This document shows positions 44,923 through 57,545 of a stretch of 64,000 nucleotides of DNA, piece after piece. Below the pieces are notes generated by a model. It saw only the letters and a list, made by a program, of their open reading frames with translations, was not told the origin of the DNA and did not search any database. The position numbers and the translations under genes are program-made. Every line of letters starts with the position of its first letter. Positions within the stretch are counted from its first letter, which is position 1. The DNA comes from Sabellastarte sp. h YS-2021 (taxonomy: Eukaryota; Annelida; Polychaeta; Sabellida; Sabellidae): NCBI GenBank assembly GCA_964017235.1, contig OZ024930.1, positions 24,184,614 through 24,248,613 of the forward strand, given 5' to 3'.

Positions 44923-45479
44923 GGGGTTCTCAACAATGTAAATATATTACCCCAATCTTGTCCTTAACTAAAGTAAAATAACATTAATCTAGATATTATC
45001 TATTGTATGTACAGTATTTGTATTGTTATTATGAAAAAGTGCATTTAAATAATAGTACTTCATTATGACAGTTAACTCGTGACCTTCTAAAGGTCAATAA
45101 CAGTAATTCAGATACTATCTATTGTATGCACAGTATTTGCATTGTTATCATGAAAAAGTACATTTAAGTATTCATAGTACTTCATAATAACAGTTAACTC
45201 GTGACCTTGTAAAGGTCAAGGTAATTGAACTTTTAGAATGTATTTTTACTAAATGTAATCAGTTTCAAAGATCTTAACATGAATTTCAGTAACAGATCTT
45301 ATCTGTAAGTAATGGCTTGGTGTGAAGGTCACCCCTACAACTGTAGTTGTGTGTGTGTGTAATATAAGTTAAGGTGACCTTAAGTTCAGTATGTAAATAG
45401 TCTTATAGTTGTAACATAGAATAAACTAATTTCCCCAAGTTGTCGTTTACTTCCCTGCCTTCATAAACTAAGGCCACTG
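44923..45479 (+). repeat. Split direct repeat B2 (right end)
   Basis: Matches the two parts of B1 without the TTAA element. It has an internal duplication of about 150 bp (the CAGATATTATCTATTGTATG...TGACCTT stretch occurs twice, at about 44985 and 45105). It ends with AAGGCCACTG at 45479. Confidence 0.86.
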
Positions 45480-46040
45480 GATGACTTTTTGAGATGTTCT
45501 GTAGCATTGATGCCAATTAGCCAATTAGTATTATCTCAGTCTAGTCAAAATTGAGTTGTAAGTCTGAGCACTTCAAAAATGCCTGAAATTCTTGAATAGC
45601 TAGTTCAATAGAAGCCTTTTTAAAAGATAAGACTTGTATCATCTGCAAGCATATTTAGGTTGTACTTTGCCCCATTTATAGTTAAGCCTTCAATGTTGTT
45701 CTGTCTTAATTTAATGGTTATTATTTCTGCCAAAGTCAGAAAAAGTAAGGCTAATATTGGGCATCCCAGTCTAATTCCCCCTTGTTATTTTGAAATATTA
45801 ACCATTGTTTCCAATACAAACTGTGGCCCAAAATTAAAAATTTGTGTAACGTTTTATAAAGAAATTTTCATTCTATAAAATCATATTTGAAATTTGTTAT
45901 AAATTATAAGATCTTCGAAGATTCTGACATATTTCCCAATATATCTACCTTGTATGGATCCAACTTGTACTGAACTAATAATTTTTGGTAAAACTGTTTG
46001 CAATCTTAAAGCCAGAGCTTTGGTCAAAATTTTTGGGGGT
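45480..46040 (-). pseudogene. L1/Tx1-like LINE RT relic
   Basis: Minus strand. Read from 46040 down it gives TKALALRLQTVLPKIISSVQ, then GRYIGKYVRIFEDLI, GGIRLGCPILALLFL (RT block with GCP), NIEGLTINGAKYNLNML, ADDTSLIF (catalytic ADD at about 45640) and LQLNFD near 45550. Several frameshifts. It is cut off exactly at the right end of the YR retroelement, so the latter probably inserted into it. Confidence 0.82.
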
Positions 46041-48100
46041 GTATGACCTTAAGTTATACACATCTCATTGCATCAGTCTTTTTATAATAAGATTTGCTTG
46101 TTAATCAAAAGTTTAAGCTAATTGGTTGACCCCTGACCTAGATCCTTAAATTTTCCCGCAAATTTCACTTAAGCTTCACTTTTAAAGTCAAATTCAGAGA
46201 GGCCAGTCGCCATTTTATGAAGCTTAAAAATTTTAAACACACACTCCCCCCTGAAACCTTGTAATTTTTCATTTAGTGTTTTTTCAGATGTCAATCCACA
46301 AGATGACAAAGTATCTATACAGCAATGTCTTCTTACTTATCTTCAAGTAGTGATTGGGAAAAGTAATCTACCTTCTTATCTGAAGTAGTGTGTGATCAGT
46401 AAAAGTATTATGTAACATTAAGGCCATATACACCAGTATATCAAGGACAGCGTCAATTAGAAAGAGTTGTTCAGTTGCCATCTATCTACACTACCCCAAG
46501 GGACAGGAACTGGTGAAGGATGTTAAAGTGGGGGTCTAGGCCCGCCTGCCTCGCTAGTTGTTGTTATGATGGACACAATAGCCTTTAAATCTCAGTAAAA
46601 GCTAGTTTATTTTCATCTGATGGAACTGTAGCAACTCCACTTCACAGAGCGCACTGGTATCACTGTGTTAGGAGGCGAAGCCCCAGGTGAGCCTGGATCA
46701 GCAGTCACAATAGACAGGGCTAGTGGCTGGGAAGCCCTCAATATTAATCAGTATTGTAACCCTCGCGGGTTGAGCTACCGATGAACTAAGACGCAGATGC
46801 ACAGCAGCCTTCACACAACACCATGGACTGTCAGGCGACGGCCATGCACGCGAAGGACAGCACACTGTTCCGACTTCAGGATACTCTAGTTAGGCAGATA
46901 TATCTACCAAGATGAGTGTGTGATGGCGAAAGCCTTGGTTAAACTATTAGTTTGCTGTTATGATGACTCCAAAAATCCAGTCAGTGAAGAATACTCTGCA
47001 TACAATCTGTTTGAATTGGGTACAACTGTCATTAGATATAAAAAATTTCACCATAATACAAAGGCAGCAGGAACTTCAGTTAGGCCTTGGGCCTTAGGAC
47101 ATTACACTCAGTCAGTTAGTATCTCCAGCAGAACTGTGTTATATCCACGATAAACTTGAAGACTTTCTTTTATTATATCTACATTCAGTATATATGTGTT
47201 TTAGTATAAATATTTTACAATTTATTTACATATTAATTTACATGTCTTCGCAAGTTACATATATCAACTAGTCAATGAGAATTAACAGATCTGGTGTATA
47301 TGATATATTATGTATTATTAATGTGTTTTCTTGTTTTACTGATCTGACACACATGTCTCATTTTACCCTGTAACTTTTATTTTGCTTAATCTCTTACCTG
47401 ACCTTTGTTTTTATATTCTTTTATCTGCAACTTTTATACTTGCTTAATCATCTCGCCTTAACCTACCTTGTACCTTCATTTTAACAAGGGGCTTTCATTT
47501 AAAATCTGACCTCCAATCTTAACCTTTCTGACCTTCATTTACAAATTCATCTCAGAATAAATCTAAACAAGTGTAAAGTAATTGTGGAATAAACCTATAC
47601 CAACCTTTGGAAATTAAAATAAAAAATTAATCTATCAATCAAACTTTAAGGCCACCTTAAATCTACTCTTCTTCAAAATTATACTTTCTCCAATCAAACT
47701 TTAAGGTGACCTTAGCTCATGGGAAACTGGAGTTAAGGTCACCCTAATCTCTCATAACATTTGGAACTTTAAGTAGTCCTTCTTTTAAGGTGGCCTTTGT
47801 TATGCATAACTATGCTAATCATGCATGAATATTGATATAATGCATACTACTCCATTACATATTGATGTAAATACCTAGTTAATGGAGTAAATAACCGTGA
47901 ATAAATGTCTTATAGATGTTAGATGACTAGTATATAATATTGAAAATATTAAATGTACGAATGTAAATAAAAAGTAGATTAATAGTGTTATGTATAATAA
48001 AAGTTATAGATTCCCCAAATGGGGTGTTTTCTTTACTTAAAGTCAGACTTGAGGCAATGATAATCTGTCTGCAGGATACTGATAGATCTCCAGTTTGCTA
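46041..48100. other. Intron with a G+C-rich island
   Basis: No gene recognised. The segment 46490-46960 is unusually G+C-rich with CpG-containing words (CCTCGCGGGTTGAGC, GGCGACGGCCATGCACGCG) in an AT-rich setting, and it is bracketed by two similar words TTGTTGTTATGATGG and TTTGCTGTTATGATG. It may be a short unclassified element. Around 47640-47800 several AAGGTGACCTTAA-like words occur. Confidence 0.45.
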
Positions 48101-48600
48101 GGAAACAGAAGTCTTTGTTTTCCTTACGAAGTCAGCTTAGTACACCTCTTTTTTGGTCACTACTTAAACCGTTGTTTTCTAATGAATAGTTAAAGGTCTC
48201 AAAAACAATCTCTTTTATATCAATACAAAAATATGTAAAAATTGGTGGTGAAACCATCAGAACCAGGGGATTTATTGTTTGGTAGGAGTTTAAGTCCCTC
48301 AGTACATTCTGTAATTGTAAGTGATTTATCACAAAACACCTGATCATAGTCATCTGAGGTATATGAGGAGTATTTAAAAATAATTGTCCATTTTTGAATA
48401 CATAGAGTTGTTTGATCGAGATGTATAAATATCTTTCCTCATTAATTATGTCTTGTAGAGTAGTTATTTCCTTGTTTTTCTGTAATAAGCTCTTTAATGT
48501 ATCTGTTATTATAATTCGTTTTAAAATTTGGTGTTCTTTTCTCCATCCAAATCTAAGTTCAGACTGTTCGGACTACTTACTCAAATTTTCCTAGATTCTC
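48100..48600 (-). pseudogene. LINE RT relic (second minus-strand fragment)
   Basis: Minus strand around 48353-48132. The text resembles the L1/Tx1 RT opening: PGSDGFTTNFYIF, then a decayed helix ENNGLSSDQKRGVLS, where intact elements have a PxDGxxxxF motif followed by KRGxxxLIPK. Short and strongly damaged. Confidence 0.55.
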
Positions 48601-49489
48601 ATACAAAATACATTCAGAAAGTTCATACATGGGCGGTTAAAGGATAATCACTAGAAAAGATTTCAACTTTATAATCAATAGTGACACCACATATGTGTGG
48701 CAACTTTTTAAGACTTTATACAATTAGCCTGTTTTTCCTTTTCTGCGACTTTCCAGTCTGGTTTCCCACTCTCAAAAGTTGTATTCTACGCTTTACCAGT
48801 CAGCCAGAGGTAACATCATATTTGCTACTCCAGAAATACACAGTCTTAAAATAGTCTTAAACCCTTCAATGTCGTAAAAATTCTAAAAATTCCATCTCTG
48901 GGAGATAACCCCTTGTATCCAGTCCCAACTATAAGAAATCTCCTAGCAACTACTCCTTGCTCTAAGAACCCTTTCTTTCAATTAAAACCACTCACTCATT
49001 GGGGTAAAGTCACAGATACCCAAGTTAGGAGCCATTTTTAAACTAATTCTCACGAAACTAAACCTTAAAATGCAAAGCTTACTTTACAGGCCTCCAGATG
49101 CTCAGGTACCACCTTTGCTTTTAACTCCAATATACAGTTATAATTATGAGCAATGCAACTGGATATCAGACTGCATCTGAAAATACATCACACTGGAACA
49201 CAAAGCCTTTCTACTATTCTCTAGTTTGGGATGTTTCTTTGCGAAAACCAGTATTTTTACAACTATGTGTATTCCTTTTCATCCATAATTGAGTTAAGGA
49301 TTATCATCCCTTTCACATCACAATTTACATAAACTCATGAAATTAGATTTACCCTCACTTGGAGTCAGAGTTAATGATGAACAATAAAATTAACCTCAGT
49401 CGTTGTTATTCCACCTCAAACTTTAGCTTCAACTAAATCTGAACATTGATTTCCTGTTGTCTACTTTAGCTTATAGCTAAACTATCCTT

Positions 49490-50410
49490 TTTGATGGATC
49501 TTGAGAAGTCGAGGAGATACAGTGAAATTTGCAAGCAACATAAAGCATGGGGACTACAGAGAAGAAAATCTCATTGAACAATTAATGACTAAGAAAAAAA
49601 TCATAATATTAATGAAATCAGTTAAAAGAAAAAAAGAAAGAGTTAGAAAGTTTAAGGGAGGAGAAAACGAAAGGTCATGTGGTCAGATCTCACCAGCAAC
49701 TTCTACAAAATAACGAGAAAAAATGTAATTTTTGGCTCCTTAGGAATAAGTATTACACGGAGAAAAAAGACAATTAAATGTATTATAGCTATAACTTGTA
49801 AAGCCATTAATGAACAGTCGGCTATTTTAAAAGAAGTCAAAGAGCTTTGCAAATATTTGTTTGATCCTAATGAAGCAAATTTTGATGAGGTTGAATTCAA
49901 AACCATATTTTATGAACTCTAAGATTAGTACTTTTAGTAATATAAAAAATCTATCTCGAGAGGGTTTACTTACTATTTGAGAACTGGGTCAAGCTTTAAA
50001 AGGCATGAAAATTGGAAGAAAACACCAGGAATTGATGGTTTTCCTTCCAAAATTTTCTGGCCAAACCTGAAGTATTTTATTCAGTGGACAATCTATTTTA
50101 GTTTACAGAATGGAGAATAGTCTTTAAGCCTGAGACATTGTATAATAACATGTCTCCCAAAGGACAACAATGATCGTAAATTTTTACAAAACTGGCACGC
50201 CATTTCACTTTTGTCTGTCATCTACAAACTTGCATCATCTGTTATAGTTAATAGACTTAAAACAGTTTAACTGATAAACGATAAACAGGTTTTATTCCTG
50301 GAAGATGCATAGGACACACCAATCACCTTGCATCTTACAGAAAAATACAGAAAAGATAGACTATTACGGCTTATTGACTTCACCGAAAAATTTTGAGTTC
50401 CATACTTTTT
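49490..50410 (+). pseudogene. Decayed copy of the L1/Tx1-like LINE (linker and RT start)
   Basis: Plus strand. RSRGDTVKFASNIKHG at 49501 parallels a segment near the end of the intact LINE's endonuclease part. From 49990 the text KTPGIDGFPSKIFWPNLKYFI, CIITCLPKDNNDRKFLQNW, ISLLSVIYKLASSVIVNRLK and a decayed LIDF block follow the RT of the element at 35106 residue by residue. Multiple stops. Confidence 0.8.
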
Positions 50411-50917
50411 CCTGGAAAGATAAATTATAAACTGAGATTAATTTGGACTCTAAGCAAATATTATTAGGTTATACAAATTTGGGTAAAAAATCTAAATTAA
50501 TCTGATGATTTCAGTTGCTAAATAATATGTTTTCCATTGTAAAACAAGCTATAAAAATGTAAAGATATGTGTTTTAAAAAAAATTAAGTGTCATTTATGG
50601 AACAGTTAACACAGTTTGCAGGGTAAACATGATATTCTTAATAATTATTGGCTACACTGGGAGCCATTAGTTGAAAATAATGAAATTAAAATACTAGTTT
50701 CTGAAAGGTATGTCTCTGTTTTTGTTTGTGTTTTTATATATTCTTCCCTGTGTATAAGAGATAAAAACATTGAAATGTGAATGTTTTGTAGAGTACAAAT
50801 ACAAAAAAGTATCCTTAAACTGTAATAAACCTTAAATTACATATGTGTTGTAATTGTATATAAAACATTGATTAGTTGTTTTGTATGTAATACAATATAT
50901 TGTCTCCACAGGGGTAT

Positions 50918-51560
50918 TCATCTGACATCATCTTGACCTGACTTGACCTGAGTAGTGTTTTGGGTAATGCAACAAAATTGCACCTGTGATCCTATCCTAG
51001 TCAAACAATAAGTAAATTTTTCCAGTGCCAACATCAAAACTGTATTTAAAGTTGCAAGGCGATGGGTGCAGGGTTCCATTGTAAGTCTGAATGTTCTGTT
51101 GCAAGATGGCATACCTTTTTCTCATTATCTTGTGCAGAATATCACAAGTAGTGGCTCTGGTGGATCATATTGCATGGTTGACAGCTGTGCTCTAAACCTC
51201 TTGATAATGCCAATTGCATCTCCACCATCATTCTTTTTTGGATGAGCTATTGTTGTATAATCATTGATTAATGTATCTTCCTCTGTTTGGTGGTAGTCTA
51301 AGAGTCTTGCCCTGAGAGGAAGCAGTCAATTGGTGAATGACATCTGACATAAGGGGTTCTGAGGGTGGGATGCCAGCAGATTCATCTTGAATGTAGCCCT
51401 TCAATTCAGACTGGATGAATACCTGGCCATCTGTTACAGAAACACTGGGGTCAATGTACGGCCCCATGAACTTGTAGTCACCATCAATCATTGATAGAAA
51501 TACAAATGAGTGGCAATCGTTGTAATTAAATAAAGCAACAAACATGTACCTGTGATCCTA
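50918..51560 (-). pseudogene. PIF/Harbinger transposase fragment, minus strand
   Basis: Minus-strand open frame 51545-51261. It contains FNYNDCHSFVFLSMIDGDYKF, SVTDGQVFIQSELKGYI and AGIPPSEPL, which line up with the central DDE_Tnp_4 region (YKG.HS..L..V.DADYKF...G..SDA.IF..S.L). The frame is open for 94 codons; the downstream part to 50918 is not recognisable. The words CCTGTGATCCTATC near 50985 and 51547 are a short direct repeat at its edges. It differs from the relic at 20905-21537 in strand and sequence. Confidence 0.7.
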
Positions 51561-52872
51561 TCAGAAGAATTGATCAAACAATCAGTACATTTTCTCAATA
51601 TGAACATGCAAGACAGTGGGGGCTAATCCAGATTCTGGGTATTTCTTCCCTGGGTCTATGTTTTTCTCTCTTCCCTTCTTACATCGGTCTGAGCCTTGAA
51701 CCCATGCATGAAGTTTCATGACAGCCTCAATATATACATTTTCTTAGCTGTAATTATAAGTTTAAAACTCTTGTCTTGGCACCTAACTGGATTTTATATA
51801 GTGTCTGGATGCAGTCCATAAATAAACCTTTCTGTGAGCAATAGATGTTGCCATGTCATCCATGAGTGTATTTCAGAAAGACTGCGTCATCCCTGTTGTA
51901 TAAATTCATCAGGTCTGTCTTTGCTTGATGCTGCTTTGATGATTGTATCCACTTAATAACTGGAGCATATGCTGATGTTTGCAGTTACCTTCTTGGAGTG
52001 TGAAAGTTAGATGTAAATCGACAACTCATCATTCTGCCTACTCAGTCCAGTCAAGATCATATCATTAATGTTATCATTCATGAAGCAATACATGTTTAAC
52101 TGGAATGTCAAAATTTTCCACATGTTTGCGTGTATCTCAGCAAAAAAATCTCTTTAAATTTGAGAAAACCCAATGCGACTCATAATGGAACGAATAGGTT
52201 TTGATCCAAAGAATGTCAAATGATAAATCTTTCCTTGTACTTTATGGTTACATGACTGTTCTTATTCAGCTTTAGGTTCTATTGATTTATGTTTGAAATA
52301 TGATGCTACGTGTTATGTTGTATTATATCATGTTGTGGTGTGCACTATTTGAACAGACATGTTTTTTTGGGAATAGGTCTGCTGATACACAGACATATGA
52401 AAACTCCATTACAGTCCAATAACCATTAACTCACTATCCAATAAGAATAAGATAAGATATACCTAATGTGTCTAATTTCACACTGTTAACACTTGCTTTT
52501 TAACACATGTGCATATAAAGTTTGTAAATATGTAAATATTAGATAAGGTCTTGATTCAAACAAACAAACAACTGAGTTGAAGACAAGGTATAAAAGTTTC
52601 TTTATTGTCATGAATTATTCCTTATCTTTAAGACCTTGCCTTTTTGTTGTTTTTTTATATCTAGAGATTAATGTCAATTGAGGAATTATTTATTTTTATG
52701 CTAATATCATTAAAAAGTTTTAAAACGTGTTTCAAATTATGAAGTCTTATTAATTGGTTTTCCTGAATACAAAACAAGGAATTTATAGAAAAATAAAGAA
52801 AACCTCGGTAGATCAAAGCAAATTCTTCAGAATTGAAAGAAAATGTTTGTGAATACAATCCAGGATACTTAC
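51561..52872. other. Intron, nothing recognised
   Basis: AT-rich sequence between the Harbinger relic and exon 2. No motifs or element ends noticed. Confidence 0.5.
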
Positions 52873-53003
52873 TGTTTTGAAGTCATCGCCATGTTTGTTG
52901 CAGTTGGGGTCACTGTCAAATTGCCTATTGAGAATAGAATCGATACTTGGATATTCAGTGTCATAATTGACGTACTGACATGAATGGCACGTCACAGCTT
53001 CAG
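52873..53003 (-). CDS. Ly6-like gene exon 2: N-terminal half of the three-finger domain
   Basis: On the minus strand a clean acceptor (pyrimidine-rich tract ending TTTTAG, adjacent to 53003) precedes 131 coding bases, and a consensus donor GTAAGT follows at 52872. The exon completes an Ala codon and adds 43 residues. These start EAVTCHSCQY and include DPNCN, giving Cys 1, 2 and 3 of the Ly6 fold with the standard C-x2-C opening. No frame other than this one fits the splice phases. The flanks are intronic on both sides. This is one of the best supported coding segments in the window because domain motif, acceptor, donor and phase all agree. Confidence 0.87.
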
Positions 53004-53574
53004 CTAAAATAGAAACATAACATTGAACAAATATTACTTATATCTGGAATATTAGAATTCTCTTGTTTGTCGTTTTGATGTCATTTGGGTGCAAGTTATC
53101 AGGACAAACAGGATTGGAAAATAAAAATTTCCAAAAAATAAATCCGTATTGTTGATAATATTGTTACAATAGTGGAAAACCAAACTCAAACATGACAGAC
53201 TCTATCACTTATGCAGGTTTGAAGAGCATGTCCTGCCAGGGGCCTGCTATGGCAGTTTCTGTCTTCTACCTTAATGTTAAAACTTTCACCCCTACCTTAT
53301 TTCAATACTTTGTACCCTATTGCCAGGAATTTGAACCCCTATCAATTCTTGTCTTCCAATTTGGTGCCAATACCCATTGTTTTTACTTGGACTCTAGATT
53401 TTGAAGAAGCAACAACTGCATTTTACCCACCTCCCACCTCTGGTACATACTACCATTCCTCCTACAGCTTATCCCCACTGTAGTGTAGTGATTCGGGGAT
53501 TATAGGTGGGCCAAATTCAGATTTGGTACCCCCTCTCGGCTAGACTTGTTGGGGCTTTGATCCTCCTCCAGCAA

Positions 53575-54000
53575 TACTTTGGATCACTGGCAGCTGAGTT
53601 TCCTTGAGCTGGGTATCCTCAGGTTGATTATCTCTGTCTTTTATTTTACCCTCTTTGACCTCGACCCCTATCCCCTGTCCCAGGGATAGGGAGGTCTCCA
53701 CTGGGATTGATGTGGGTCTTAGAGTAAAGGGATAGGCTGGCCCAAGCTGACCTTGGTGTCCCCCTCTTGATTTGATTTCGATTTCGAGCTCCTTTCCCTG
53801 ATCAGGAAGTGAGTGGATGTTTGATCACTGGTATTTGAGTTCTCCTGATCTTGGTATCATCAGGCTAACATATCTTTACTTTCCTTGACCCTGACCCCTC
53901 CCTTTGTCCCTGGGGTACGGAGGTCTCCACTATGATTGATGTGGGTCTAGGTAATCTTAGGGATAGGCTGGCCCAGGCTGATCCTGGTGTCCCCCTATAC
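53575..54000. repeat. Tandem duplication, period about 240 bp
   Basis: Two diverged copies (about 53575-53770 and 53817-54000). Both contain GGATCACTGG or TGATCACTGG, ACGGAGGTCTCCACT-like text, GATTGATGTGGGTCT, and GGGATAGGCTGGCCCA at corresponding places. More G+C-rich than the surroundings; no coding signal. Confidence 0.8.
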
Positions 54001-56620
54001 TTATTCTATGTCGCATTTCGAATATTCACAAACCACTACCCTTTACTGACTTTGACTGAATACAGTAGTATTAGCAGTAGCATGTATACAGTAGCATTGC
54101 ACTTTGATTGGATAAAATATCTAGAGGTTGTACGTTTTGATACATAAATGTTTGTAGTCATAAAGTGTAGCATTTAATATTAACGAATGTGTTTGTCGTA
54201 CCTGTATAATTTTATATTTTCTATGCCTTTTGGCTGGGGCTTTTGCCTCTTTTATGCATGGTGCTTTAAAATTTTGTCCATTTATTCTTGAAAAATTTTA
54301 ACTATTTTACTAACATGTAAATAAAAAACCTCAAACTTGTGTTTTATTGTCTTCTATGTATTATTCTCGGTCTTTGGCAATTAGCTCACCTTATTTTGGG
54401 GTTTTAACCCAACATCACTTATTGTCATACTTTTATAGCTTGATCTCGGTTTGACCTTCATTTGACCTCTTGCATTATTTGCGGAGACGAGAAACTGATA
54501 CTGACACTATAAAATATGTATCATGGGTTTGAATTTATTATTGTTAATGAATAAGGAATTAGAACTTTTAGATAGTAGAATTTCTAATGTAAAGATTGTA
54601 CATAAGGTAACTGTTCCACACTACAACGGCCTGGTTACACAGTAGCAATGTTTAAAGGTGGCTAGTTACAGTCAATATTGATGTTTTGGTTAAATTTTTC
54701 TCCTCTTCACTCCTCTTAATCTGTTGCTGTCCTCCTATAACAAGAAACTGCTGTTACAACTGATGTTGGGATTCTTACTTGTCCTAACCGGTTGTCACAT
54801 TCAATACTACCTTCTTCAAAACCCCAAACCTCGCCAGAGTAGCTACCACTATGTCATGCTTAATCTATTTTGAAACTGGCAGTTCATTCTTTGTATTTGC
54901 TGTTTGTTCTTCACCAGTTCTTCCTTGTTGTATGTATGTCTTATCTCCATATTATGTTTAGCCAAAAAGGTCCTCAAAGGTCATTCAGCCTTCTCTCACA
55001 TCAGTAGCGAGTTTGTTTGTATTGTATATTTCATACATGACCTGTGCACTTTCTGGCATCAAAATTACCAAAACTCAATAAAGATCGTAGTTTAGCGACA
55101 AAGTAGAGATTGATTTTATTGTTGTCAGTAATATATAAATTGACTTAAGGGGTAACAGGATTAAAAATGTTTTTGGATATCATTATTTTAAAATGTGTAA
55201 ATGGTTTTGTGCCAGGTAGACACAAAAGTGAAAGTAAGAGAAGGAAGACTGGCTATCATACTACGCAATATCACTGTACATTCAATAATATCACTTTTTT
55301 AAGTTATAATTTATTGTCCCTTTTTAAAACATTTTAAACAAAAGTAGACTCCTTGGTGGGGGAGGGTATCAAACTCAACCATCAAGCCTGTACATTATGA
55401 AAACATGCACATTTGATATCGAACATTATTTATTATTATTTTATTACATAACACCACAATGACAAGATTTTATTGCAATTACAAATATTACAAACACAAT
55501 GACAAGATTTTATTGCAATTACAAATATTGAACCAAGGCCACTTTCTTTTACATGCTTGAAATATACAATTGTAATGGTATATGTAATGTTTTACACTCT
55601 GGTTAAGACTAATTAATTTATAAGACTGTTTGAATCCTCACATTTAACCCATGTACAATATATCAGAAGAAAGGGAGGGGGGACTAATGAGTGCTAGATA
55701 GTCCAATAATATCCATAAAGAATCACACAAATTGGTTGATGCCAATTGGGGCCAGAGTGTGTAATTTGGGTGTCCAGCCCAACTCAGTTCACATGCGCCT
55801 GGTTGTATTGGATGCCTCAAATTATGGTGTACACTACTCTAGCACAGAGAACTACATGTATCTGTGATTGTGTCCATCATTCTTGGAATGAAATGAAACT
55901 GGGTTAGTTGTCCATCCTTTAAGACTGTCATTATGTTCATGTTCTTCTCCTAAATGCCCTTTTTATTTATTGGTATATGTTGCATTTAGTGTCGGTTATC
56001 AGGTATATTGCATTTGATTTCGGACCTGTGCATAAATAAGTTAACACAGTTTGGTGCTAATGATGTGCCCATGGCAGCATGTTGTGATGTTTTGGTCTCA
56101 GCTTTGAGGGTGTGCCAGAAATATACAATATATCCCACAAGCAATAACTGGTATGACATTTTATCTTGTGTTTATGTTTTGCACACCATCCTAATCTGAT
56201 CCCAAAACAAAGTGTTTATATGTTAAGCTGAATTTTAGAGCAGAAATAATATCTTCCCAAATTAGTTTGTATGATTACAGTATGTTCAGGGGTGTCATTT
56301 TCATGGATACATGTGCATGTAGATGATATATTTTTATTCCACTTACTTAGAATATATCCCATTATGAATTAATTTTGAAGGAATTTGTAATTAAACTCAG
56401 CAATCTTTTTACAGGGAATTTGACCTTCCTAAATAAACATTTTGCCAATTTTAGGAAATTATTTTTAAATTTTTGATTCAAGGTGTTTTTCCATATAATG
56501 TCTTGTTCCTACGGTTTGCACTAATATACTATAAAACACAGTACGTTTTACATTTTATATATCAAAAATAATGTTATTTTAGGAATTTTTATATAATTAG
56601 CCATTTCCTAGTACTAAACA
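54001..56620. other. Intron 1, nothing recognised apart from a short repeat
   Basis: AT-rich. A 35-bp word CACAATGACAAGATTTTATT and its continuation is duplicated in tandem at 55455-55489 and 55495-55529 (period 40). Confidence 0.55.
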
Positions 56621-56626
56621 GTAGTA

Positions 56627-57545
56627 CTAAACATTTTCGCTAATGGAAAAAAAAACAGTTTTAACTATACTATATTCTGATATCCAACTTCTCTTCACTG
56701 GAGGAATTGAAAATAAATCATTTTCGGACAGAAAACATCCTTCATAATTAAAGAGATCTTTAAACATAAACACTTCCAGCATTAATCCAGTTTTTAAAAT
56801 ACAAACATTGTCTCTTAAATTGAAAAAAGAAATTGCCCCATATGATACTACTTGAGAAATTATAAGGGGATAGGTCTTGTATTTCGGTTTTAGGTTTATA
56901 TGAGTAATAGGAAAGCCAAACATCTATGTAGAATCATGGCAAATGTTTTAATATGATGTCATCACTGTCAAATATATATATATATCCAACAACATATTCA
57001 TACTTACACTCAGTGCATTGCAAAAAAAAAAAGTTCCTAAAGCTACCCAAGGTACTTCATTTGACCACCAACATATCCATGATGCCTTTATATACAAGCT
57101 TTAATATACACAATGTATTTACAACGACAGTCGTTTCTGAATATGGTTGAGTTTTTTTAACACTTAACTTCAAAATATTTTGTATTTTGTTTAATTTGTC
57201 CATTTCAGTTAAGTTCTTCACAATGTATTCAGGTATTACCATTATAGAAACACCCATAAAATCCTCAATGTTACTGTTTTTCAGGTTTGCCAATAAGCAA
57301 ACTTTCTGTTTTACCTAAGTTTGGTCCAGCAAACATTTAGAATTGCTTAATTGTATTTATACTTCATGTAATAGATTGATTCATCAGCATAATAATATAA
57401 TTTAAATGAAGTATCTTGAATTGATGGCATCATTGCTCCAAATTTTCATTGCTAATATTTCAACAACTACGGTGAACAACAAGGTTGATATTGGACAACC
57501 TTGTCTCAGTAGCCTGGTTAATTTGATTTTTTATACATTTTTTTT
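56627..57545 (-). pseudogene. LINE RT and C-terminal relic, minus strand
   Basis: Read from 57545 down: RLRQGCPISTLLFTVVVEIL (RT block), then a damaged YADD region. Then INTIKQF, GKTESLLIGK, and a frame at 57293-57057 (KNSNIEDFMGVSIMV, DKLNKIQNILKL). At 56923-56627 is a segment of the post-RT domain with DLFNYEGCFLSENDLF and EYSIVKT. The order is right for one element, with deletions between blocks. Confidence 0.72.

Larger units (their letters stand above)
29424..45479 (+). mobile_element. Tyrosine-recombinase retroelement with split direct repeats (PAT/Ngaro-like)
   Basis: The layout is A1 (29424-29604), degraded gag, RT, RNase H and tyrosine recombinase, then B1 (41076-43374), A2 (43375-43556) and B2 (44923-45479). 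A1 and A2, and B1 and B2, match in direct orientation. B1 abuts A2 exactly as the right and left ends would in a circular intermediate. That arrangement defines PAT/Ngaro-type YR retroelements, and the encoded recombinase agrees. No target duplication is seen, as expected for recombinase integration. Two younger insertions inflate it: an L1/Tx1-like LINE and a TTAA element. Another 1.37 kb (43557-44922) of unclear origin separates A2 from B2. The coding regions contain many stops. Confidence 0.86.

Noticed and set aside
46740-46800. Possible tRNA-derived SINE on the minus strand (words like TAGTTCATCGG and GGTTACAATAC)
   Set aside because: The putative A and B boxes are only about 16 bases apart and the B box fits poorly, so a polymerase III promoter is not supported.
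49079-49177. Candidate minus-strand exon with several Cys codons, TTTTCAG acceptor and GTAAGC donor
   Set aside because: Its length and frame do not fit between exons 2 and 3 of the Ly6-like gene (stop in the required frame), and the 28239-28306 exon fits instead.
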